Below, piece by piece: positions 54,858 to 64,000 of a DNA stretch of 64,000 bases (within the stretch, counting starts at the first letter, position 1; each line of letters begins with the position of its first letter). Origin of the DNA: Lingula anatina (lineage: Eukaryota; Brachiopoda; Lingulata; Lingulida; Lingulidae); assembly GCF_001039355.2 (NCBI RefSeq), contig NW_019775968.1, forward strand, positions 125,589-189,588, written 5' to 3'. Under the pieces are notes generated by a model, which was given only the letters and a program-made list of their open reading frames with translations, did not search any database and was not told the DNA's origin. The translations under genes and the position numbers were made by a program.

Positions 54858-57800
54858 TTAGGCCTCTCCTCTCCACTCGGGGTCCTCTTGCAACTGAATC
54901 TGGCTGACATCCATGGTCACATCTTGAAAAATAATATATTCCCAAAAAAGTTTAAATTGTGCAGTAATAATAATAATAATAATAATCAATAAATCTTGGA
55001 CACATTACTTGTGGTACGTCTGCATCACATGACAGACAAGAAAAAAATACTGGCTCTTGAAAATGGACTTTAAGTAATGAAAATGCAAGATGACAGCTAG
55101 TAGATATTATATGTGCATGTAATTTATTAGAAATTCTGACTTTTCAGTCCTAATGATTTAGATTATTTATAGCCAATAATCTGAGAAAATAAAATATACA
55201 ACAGAGAAATTGATTGCAATAAATCCTGCTCGTACCTGACTGCTTAATATTCACTGCAGCAAACCTCTCTACGACATCGTCGAGCTGATCAGTAGGGTCA
55301 TCGTAATCGCACCCCGTGTACGCCTGATTCTCGAGGCAGTACTTAAGGAAACTACACCAAAGAGAAGTTGAAAATAAAGAGAGAATTGCCTACTTTCTTT
55401 TGACTTTCTGTTTGGACTTTCATTTACAATAAAAGAATTGCCTACACTATTTTGCCTGTCAGTTCAGGCTTTCATTTACATGTTTTTTTAACTTTCTCTT
55501 TTTTCTATTGTGCTTTACCATTTAACAATCTGTCTGAACTAAATTATAGTAGCTTTCTCTTTTATCCTTTCTCTTTTTAATCTTTCTTTCTTGAACCTGA
55601 CCTGGTTGATTTTTTGTGTTTGTTTTGAAAAAGTTTTATAATTTCATTGAACTTTTTTTTGCTTACTGATTAAATAAATTTAAAAAAAATTCACTTCACC
55701 TGTTCCAGTGTTCATCTTGCGAAAGAAGAAATGGATTCCCTACAACAATCAATAGGGCCTTTGCTCTTGTGATCGACACATTAAACCTCTGAAAAAAAAT
55801 TAATTCCACATGTAACTGTATGTGCGGGTGACCACTGAAGACAGTATAGCCTGAGACTAACTGTTCATATCTCTTCTGTGAATTGCGCATCATATGGCAT
55901 AGTCTATGCAGTGTCATAGTGAAAAGAAATGGTGAAGAAAAAAGTATAGACTATAGCTGTTTAAATAACCTTACATTTCAAAATATGTGTGTGCACATCC
56001 ACATGTACAAAGTCTTATGTATTATGTGTTCACGCATATACACATACCACAGCACAATCATGGTCAAACTGATAAAACTTTCAGATGTATACTTTACAAG
56101 CACAAAAATCATATTTCTATATAGTATTTGTGGTGCAATTACTGCACAGATTAGAACTAGTAGCTTACTTTTCAATTTTGTTGCTACCACTCAATAGGAA
56201 TTGGAGTAGGAATATTAAAATGTTAAGAATTAATGGCTTAAAAAATACAGCATCTGTAAAATTCACGATTTCCCCTCAGTGAAAAAATCAAGTTATTACC
56301 ATATACTGGGGTGGCACTAGCATTTTTCTCCTTCAGCCAAATTACTACTTTTTCATCACTTCTTTCTCCAAATGGTTTAAATTTGACTAAAATAAGTCAA
56401 ATCAACCCTATTTTGTTTAGCCAATTGAAGTCAGTTTTAGCATTTGGCTTAATTGGCCAGTGTTAACTCTACCCCAGTGTGTGTGTCCACATGCTTAAGT
56501 GTACAAATGACTGACCTTTGGGTTCTTTAAAAAGCCCAGCTTGAACTCTGCGTCCATAGCCAGGTAATTGGGGTTACTCCTCACGGTGGACACCATGATG
56601 ACCCGTCTCTCCTGACCCTGGAATTCCTCCACACTGCCCACCTTGATGTCCCGAAAGTTTTTCTTGAACAGCAGTTGCCTCAGTTTTTGAACCTGTGGAG
56701 AGAATGAAAAGGGATGTCTGTGCATTTTAACAGGCCCATAGCCAGCAATTTCAAAGGGGGGTTCTTTTTCTGAAAAAGTGGACTTTTTTTAATAAAAACG
56801 TCATGTACCTAGATCAAATTTTACCCAGAGTGGACTTTTTTCCAGCAATAGGGGTGGTACTTTTGAACCCTCTGAACCCCCCCCGGCTACGGGCCTGCTA
56901 TACTGATCCGTTACATTCAGCATTTACTTTATCTTTATCTTATTTTACTAGTAGTTAGCCATAAATCTGAACAGGCTGCATAATGTTAGTACATTACATT
57001 ATAACCAAGTTCAAGTGGATTAGTAATTGAATTGGCCATGTGAGATGGGAGTGAGCAAATTCACCACAATTTTAATCATAAATTAAAAATTTTTTCTTAA
57101 TACTTTATCACATGTACACCGCTGTAGTTAAAGTAAGACTTTTCATAAACCTAACAGTACCATATCTATAACATACTATTAACTCAGATGTATTGTGGCT
57201 GTGCTTTAAGGTAAATGGAATGTTGGACCTTTAAAGAATGTTGACCACTGGCTCTTTAGAGCTACACCAGGTTCTTAGAATCTATTGTCCTAATTCATAA
57301 AAAGGCCCAGTTAATAATTGTAAACAAATTTGCAAAGTTTTACTAGACAGCTTCAATTAATTGGCATTTGGCGTGAAGCCCGTTTTGATATTGCAAACTG
57401 TTGTTAGTAAATTGAAAAGGGAGAGGGACTGGGGAGGGGTTGCCTGTATTCATCATGGAATAAGCTCTGTCATATTTCCCTTACTTGTTTTCTGTAGGGA
57501 GAAATAATTCCAATTTCATTCTGCAAGACGCGGATGCCTCTGGCTTCCAGTAGCTTCTCCACATATCCCAACACAATAGTTGCTTCTTCTGGATTGAAGA
57601 ACGATGGACTCCTTTCCTCCCTCATGTCCTCCCCAACCACTCCATGGAATACAAAGGGACACCCCGTTTTTGGTAAACCTTCCCAGTTGCAGAGGGACTC
57701 CCTGGCAAGTCGGTCAGCACAGGCTTCTAGCTCATTGTCGTAGAACTGTTCGTTTGGAAGCTTGAGGATAGCAGGATGTGATCTGTAGTTTTTGAGGAGT

Positions 57801-60800
57801 TTTGTGAGGAGGAATGGGTTGTAATGGCCTTCACGTTTGTACAGTACATCTTGATCGTCATCATCTGAGCCAGGACTCGAACCACCCCTCTTCTTGTACA
57901 CATCACAGTAGGTCATGTATCTTTCTAAGAGTGAAAGTCCTGTAAGACATTAAAACAATGAGACATTTCATAGGCAAAATTTAGAACAGGGGCACATGAC
58001 TTAGAAATCCAAAGAGGCAGATACCGAAAACCAAAATCAATACCCCCTGAACAAAGGATCTGCAAGTTATGCACAGATGAAGTCGAAAACGAAATACACT
58101 TTCTTTTAAAATGCCCCTTACTCACCAAACACAGGGAGATCCTAAAACCAGATCCTGCACAAACCCCAGAGGGCCAGTTCAAATGCATAATGCAGTCAAA
58201 CAATTTAGATATTATAAAGAATGTGGCCCACTATATCACAATGTGTAATAAGGAAAGAAAAAATATTCTCAACCAACCACCACCTAGTCAACCAAAGTAA
58301 CTGAACGTATACTGCAATTGTAAAATCTGATCGCAGTTATTGTATAAACAATATTGTAATTTACTATTGTAATTTTAGTTATTTGATTATATAATGTATA
58401 CTGTTAGGTCATAGTCATTGTAAAAAATGTACTTGAATCGCAAAAAAAAAAAAAAAAAAATATACATGTAAAAATATATAAATGAAGTTATTCTTTATCA
58501 AAGAAACTACATAACTATGAGGTTCAAAAGGTTTTATTTTTACCATTATATGTACAAAAGAGATGAAAGAGACATTTGCCAATGCTTAAGTACAAGATCT
58601 CTACTACCACATCTAAAAGTATTTCAGTGTTTGCAATTTTACTAGAGCTTATAGAACTACCAAAAAAAAAAAAATTGATCCTAGTCAAAACCTAGTCCTA
58701 GTCAAAAGAAAGACTTTCTTTTACTAAATTAAAAGTTATTGAAGGAATAATTCTGGGCACATCCATAGCAGTAAAAATGTTTCATTAATTGCATTACTTT
58801 TTACTTTACTAAAATCTTACAAGCAGAAATCACTGGTAAATAAAAAACTTTTAGAATAAGTCCTACATGTATATGATTTTACCAGACTCTCAAACACCTT
58901 TGTAAATATTATAGTTAATCATAGTGCTTTTCTCCACAATTTTCAACTTCATTTTTCTTTTAGTCATAGTCTTATTTCATTTCTATTTAAGCCTGAGGTA
59001 GTAATGTAACTTCCCCTTTTAATGCATTTCACAACACACAACACTTACAAACGCTGGCAGATTAAACCTTTACTATTACTCATATTATCATATTTATTAT
59101 AATGGCTGTTGGGGATATTATTATCATAAAAATTTACTATAATTCTAATTATCAAGTCAAAGATAAATCACCCCAGTCCATATTTAATGGCCAAAGGATA
59201 CTTATCACTGTCATTAATATAGATGTAATAATAATAATAATAATAAAGATAATAATAATTATTATTATAAGTTACCTACCCAGTCCATATTTAATGGCCA
59301 GAGGATACTTATCTTTGTAATTAATATAAATGTAATAATAATAATAATAATAATAATCATAATAATAATAATTATTATTATTATTATTATTATTATAAGT
59401 TACCTACCCAGTCCATATTTAATGGCCAGAGGATACTTATCTTTGTAATTAATATAAATGTAATAATAATAATAATAATAATAATTATAAGTTACCTACC
59501 CAGTCCATATTTAATGGCCAAGGGGGACCTCAAAATTGGTCCAAGTTGTTTGGGATCACCTGCCAGTACCACCTGACCGCCATCTTTGCTCTTAACGTCA
59601 CACTCCAAAATTCCAGCTAACGCAATCAAACCTTCTGGCTCCACGGCATGACCGGCCTCGTCAATGAAAATGTGCGTGAAGTGCCCTGGTGGAAAATTGG
59701 CTGAGGCAATCCTGGATGCACAGTGAGAATTTCAATTTAAAAAAAAAAAACAGAAAACTGAAATAATGAATTTCAATTATTGAAAACAGAATTATACTTT
59801 TGTGGCAAATTCTATAGACATGCAATTGGAATTTCAGTTAATAAAAATATTCGAAGTATTGACTTAAAATAAATGAAAAAAAAAAAACATTTTGTGCCAA
59901 CCCTTGACATGCAATGAGAATTCAAATTATTGAAAATAAACCTACAGACATGCAATCAAGACAATTTAACCTTTATAATATTAAAATAAATTAATATTTA
60001 ACTTTCTGTGAAGAATAAAGAACACAAATCTTTACAAAGGTAAATTGAAGAAGTTTAATAAAGAAGAAAAAGGGCTTAGCAGGGTAGAAATATAATATTA
60101 GTACTGTTTCAGTAACTTCTACTACTTCTACTACTACTATATATGTAACTACTATTACTACCACTACTACCAATATAATACAATATTCTCTCTCACCTTC
60201 CGGCCGTTACCAATGTGCAAACAACCACTTTATACTTCATCAACTCACTTTTCTTGGGATAGAAATATTGCTTTCTTCCTGGATCATAATTTGAGCACTC
60301 CTGTAATTAATTGTTTTACGAATCACCTTGATAAATAATACAAACAGTGCTAGCTTCGGAGAAAAATTTTTTAATTAAGGAAGACTTGCGTTTCGGTTCT
60401 AACCCATGAGGGTTTTAATTAAATCCTCTCATTTCCTATGGTTGAAGACATTATTCTAGATCTTGTATCATTTCCATTGGCTCAGAAATAAAATTTTCAT
60501 AGGTGATGCCCATTAAGTTACAGTTATTTTAGTTTACCTATCATGTTAATAAAAAAATCTTCCCTTTTGTTAAGTGAATTATTATTATTATTATAGCACT
60601 AAGTTGTTGGCCAAAAAGCCAAAGCTTCCAATAAATATGTGTAACATATACGTAGACAACAAAACCATTGCCACCATTTAAAGATCATAGCACAAAATGT
60701 TGGACTTTTGATAAAGACTACCATTAATGCAGAGCACACAAAGCTAACACTTCTCTTTAAAAAATTTAATACCCTTGAATTAAATTACAGTGATTTTACC

Positions 60801-63697
60801 CTCAAGTCATCAGGTAAGTCTCTCCAATCTCTGGAAAAAGCATGCATTCTTAAAACTTGCTTCTTTGGAAGATGTTTTAGCAGTCGGTGAGCAATAAGAT
60901 CAGTGGCGCTGTTAGATGGCGCACAGGCAAGAATGTGGGATGATGGGATACATTTCACAACCTGAAAAACACGCAGATCTTAAATATATATATATATATA
61001 TATATAATAGTAACTAGCAATCATAAACCAATGAATGGAATTTTTCCGACTATATATATGTAGATTTCTGACTATCTGGAGTCAAAAATATTTTGAGATT
61101 GATCCCCCTGGATCTCACGCCATATTTTCAAACTTTTGAACTAAATGGCAGTCTCATCCCTATAAACCTTTAAGCCTACTGGGCCTCTTTAGGTTCTCAA
61201 AATCTACCGGCTCAAAACATAAATAGTAGTCCATAGCAGTCTCTACAAAAAATATATTATTCACCATAAAAAATGTATGAACATAAAACAGCACTGCCCT
61301 CAAATTATGCTAAAAATACACATTCTAATTTTATATCATATTAATTCATAAATGACTCGTTGACCGAGTTGTTTACCTGTTCAGTGTTAGAAATTAAGGC
61401 TGGACCGTCTGCCCCGGGCTGACAACTTTCAGAATGGGCTGAGAAGTTTTCCCACCCGGCAGACATTCGAGCCAGCTACTTCTCAAGATGACTGAACTTT
61501 CGGTCCAGCAACTAATTTTCCTAAGAGGCAAACACTGTACCTGTTTCAAAGCTTCCACCAAGGTCACTGTTTTTCCTGTTCCTGGAGGTCCAAATATCAG
61601 ATAGGGGACAGGTCTGGATGTCCCCGCCACGATGTGGACCACTGCCTGGCGTTGCTCAGCATTGCTTTCCAGTTGTCTGTCATAAAATCTATCGCAAAAA
61701 ATAAGCAAAATTTTACTAGCATTATTCTCTTTCTGAGTTTTGGAGAAGCAAATATATTTGCTTTTTCAATTGTTTGTTACAAAACCTGAAGCAAAAGTTT
61801 CAATTTATGCAGAAAAAAGATGAAGGTGAATACACACAGTGTAACTGTTAGACCTGTGTCTTTCTATCTCATATCTCAGACGTGCTCAAGTTTATATTCA
61901 TTTTTCTTTCCCCCTTTCTCTCTCTAACTGAACTCCTTTAGCACAACTTATACACCAACATCTCCCTTCTATCAGATTTCTCACCTGAGATCAGAATCCA
62001 CTGGTATGATTGTTCCCCATTTGCAAGCCCTTTCTGCCACAGGGAACAGGAGATCTTCCAAGCTGTGTTCATCTGCCAGTGCCACAGCCCTGTGCTGGAC
62101 ACGAAGAGGCAGACGACCAAAAGTAAATCTTACACTGAACTTCTTTCCTGGAATGAAATTCTCCAATAATCTGGAAAAAGGAAATTGAATTGTATGATGG
62201 ATCTGTACTCCTAAGATTTCATACTTTTCCTTGTCACATCACATAAGAAGGCCAAATTTAATTTGATTTTACATGGCCTGATATTTAAATGATTGGATTC
62301 CAATTTGTTAATATAAATGATTCAAAAATACCTAGGGTAGAAATAAGATCCTTTAAGTAAACCTCCACATACTAAAACAAGTTAAGGAAAAAGAAATTAA
62401 ACAGCATACAAAAAGACAAATAAACATGTAGAGTTATTTCATATTACTTTTACAAGTATGACTAGATTGTGCCTTGTTCACAACCCATCTGCATCATACT
62501 TTAGTTAACACACAAAGAAACAAATACATTAATTAAATTAATAAAATCACATGAAAAATCTTTAAAAATCTCTAGAAAACACAGAAGCTAATTATACATC
62601 ATCTTTGACAAACATTTGGATGCAGTGTTTTAAAAATAATAAAAAAGTGAAAATTGAGGGGGAATATAAAAGTCTGCTTTGAATTGGATAGTATTGGAAT
62701 AACAATTTACCAACATGACTTTTAAAAAGTGATACGAAAAACAAGAATGCCTACATGGGTAACACAGTTAGCACAACAACTAAGATTTAAAAAGTCCTAT
62801 TTCAAAATAGCATTTCACAAATATGTAACTCACTTGTTACTGAAGCCTAGTGCAACTTCATTCAACATGACCTGATGGACATAGCCCTTATATTCCCTGT
62901 CTTCTAATTGGCCATTTGACTTGTATTCTCTCACAAACAGCCAATCACCTTTCAGGATAGATGGCCTGTTCTCTGCCAGTCCAGGCACCTGCAGAATCCA
63001 ATCAGCAAATTAAGCACTCTCAATGTATGTACTCTAGATTATCCAAACCCAGAAAAACCATGGGGTGTGCAGATTCACAATCAGGGGCAGGTTCAGAGAT
63101 ATTTTCTGACAGTCTTCCAAATTATCTTTGTTGATCCGTCCTCCATTTTTGACCGTCTTCCGACAGAAAAAATTAGGTACCCGTCAATGTAAACTTGAAA
63201 ACCTGACCGTCTTCTGGAAGACCCAGAAGACGGCCTAAATCCGCCCCTGACAATATCAACCTCTTCCATTAAAATATATTTGAAGTAAATAAAAAATGAC
63301 AATACAATAGCTGTGACCAAGGTCATTAGTATGATTAGAACACGAAATGGGTATTAATAAAAACTGGGAATTAATAAGACAAAAATGTGTTAATTTACCA
63401 AGGCAGTGACCATTATGTTGAAAAAAGTATATAAGCAATCCAAAAATATAAAGGTATCTCAGTTAAAACCAACGGGATTCTTATTACGAAAAAGAATTGA
63501 TAAGGATGTATACAAAATTATAACAAAAAATCACCTTCAGAACCAGCAATCTGGGATTAGTATTGGATATCGTCATGGTTTCAGCCTCCATGTCATATTT
63601 ACGTATATCCACTTCCATCTGAGCTTCTTCCATATGAAGTAAAGAGGCAAAACGCCTTCTATGAGTCTGGAAGTTCAACTGGCCTTCCAGATTTTCT
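54858..63697 (-). CDS. MOV10: MOV10-like SF1 RNA helicase, C-terminal two thirds (runs off right edge)
   Basis: ATP-dependent 5'-3' RNA helicase of the MOV10/Armitage branch of UPF1-like SF1, acting in small-RNA silencing and RNP granules. Exons: 63535-63697, 62834-62988, 61985-62170, 61541-61688, 60800-60961, 60197-60300, 59500-59711, 57485-57939, 56516-56692, 55700-55788, 55236-55351, 54858-54922, in phase, about 676 residues. Motifs: Walker A GPPGTGKT (61,568-61,591), CAPSNSATD (Ia), IDEAGHA (II, the DEAG form of this family), GDPKQLGP (III), KNYRSHPA (IV), EEFQGQERR (V), [18 protein letters not shown] (VI). The C terminus EDPEWRGEA resembles the MOV10 tail more than MOV10L1. About 320 N-terminal residues lie outside. 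No breaks seen; the assignment between the two paralogues is an inference. Confidence 0.93.
56731..56897. mobile_element. GGCCCGTAGCC MITE, second full copy
   Basis: Starts CAGGCCCATAGCC and ends GGCTACGGGCCTG, in opposite orientation to 25,846-26,009, with the same two TCCACT/AGTGGA blocks. It lies in the MOV10 intron between exons 57485-57939 and 56516-56692. Confidence 0.75.
57960..58460 (+). mobile_element. 5'-truncated LINE, 3' end with polyA
   Basis: A plus-strand frame reads [20 protein letters not shown], then [27 protein letters not shown], and a stop at 58,298-58,300. This is the Cys-His tail found after the reverse transcriptase of many invertebrate non-LTR elements (family level only). 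About 140 bp of 3' UTR and a 19-base A tract (58,442-58,460) follow. The reading frame is intact where present; the RT core is absent. It lies antisense in a MOV10 intron, within about 30 bp of the 3' splice site of exon 57485-57939. Confidence 0.8.
59171..59520. repeat. repeated copies of a MOV10 exon end plus 5' splice site with (AAT)n
   Basis: The last 20 bp of exon 59500-59711 and its donor (plus strand GTTACCTACCCAGTCCATAT, then TTAATGGCCA) recur at about 59,271-59,300 and 59,399-59,428, and without the donor at 59,174-59,200. Each copy is followed by GGATACTTATC and an ATAATA-type microsatellite. Copies within the intron therefore offer decoy GTAGGT donors. Confidence 0.9.
63082..63249. 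mobile_element. 168-bp MITE, CAGGGGC ends (second copy)
   Basis: Same family as 43,393-43,555, with GACCGTCTTCC blocks and CCTAAATCCGCCCCTG at right. It is flanked by ACAAT on both sides and lies in the first intron seen of the MOV10-like gene. Confidence 0.8.
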
Positions 63698-64000
63698 CTA
63701 TAAGAAAAAAATTGCACAATGTCATAGGGTATTTATAATTTTCCTATCTTTGTATAATAGGGTAGAATGTTTGAAGTCCTAGATTTTACACACACACACG
63801 CACGTACGCACACACACACATATACACACACACACACACACATCAAAACTCCAATCAATATGTGTTAAAGTACTACGATACTTGTAATATACTACTGATT
63901 AATGACTTCCTTCAACTTAACATAAATCCCTTCTGAGATCATGGGTAAATTGCAGCTTGCTAGCTGGATGGGAGAGCTATGGGAAAACCATATGTAGAGC

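Overview
The window is AT-rich, intron-rich animal nuclear DNA: multi-exon genes with GT-AG introns, many (AAT)n and other microsatellites, several small inverted-repeat elements and assembly Ns. A ciliary central-pair gene (CFAP54) fits an animal with motile cilia or flagella. Base composition and repeat style suggest a marine invertebrate, perhaps lophotrochozoan; that placement is inference.

Layout. (1) 358-16,356, minus: first 30 coding exons (about 1,412 residues) of CFAP54; the rest lies beyond the left edge. (2) 16,558-22,263, plus: complete 11-exon METAP2 (479 residues), head to head with CFAP54 across about 200 bp that must hold both promoters. (3) 22,264-26,846: intergenic, with a 37-bp minisatellite and other repeats. 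(4) 26,847-30,099, minus: complete 5-exon gene for an unrecognised 263-residue, cysteine-rich, secreted and probably GPI-anchored protein. (5) About 30-54 kb: a disordered block of tandem and segmental duplications. Almost every N here sits where a nearby sequence restarts. It holds exon-like pieces of an unrecognised minus-strand gene (33.8-37.0 kb), four diverged copies of a unit carrying a TATA/CRE-like core promoter and an Arg-rich reading frame (37.4-47.9 kb), and two full copies plus one partial copy of a 2.7-kb unit (48.4-54.0 kb). (6) 54,858-63,697, minus: the C-terminal two thirds of a MOV10-like SF1 RNA helicase, whose N terminus lies beyond the right edge. One of its introns carries a 5'-truncated LINE, and another carries repeated copies of an exon end with its 5' splice site.

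The well-supported genes are ordinary conserved animal genes: axoneme, N-terminal methionine removal, and small-RNA/RNP helicase. The unexplained material is the 31-54 kb duplicated block, the cysteine-rich surface protein and a run of perfect or near-perfect hairpins near 33.1 kb. All exon boundaries were read by eye from reading frame and splice consensus; no search or alignment was run.
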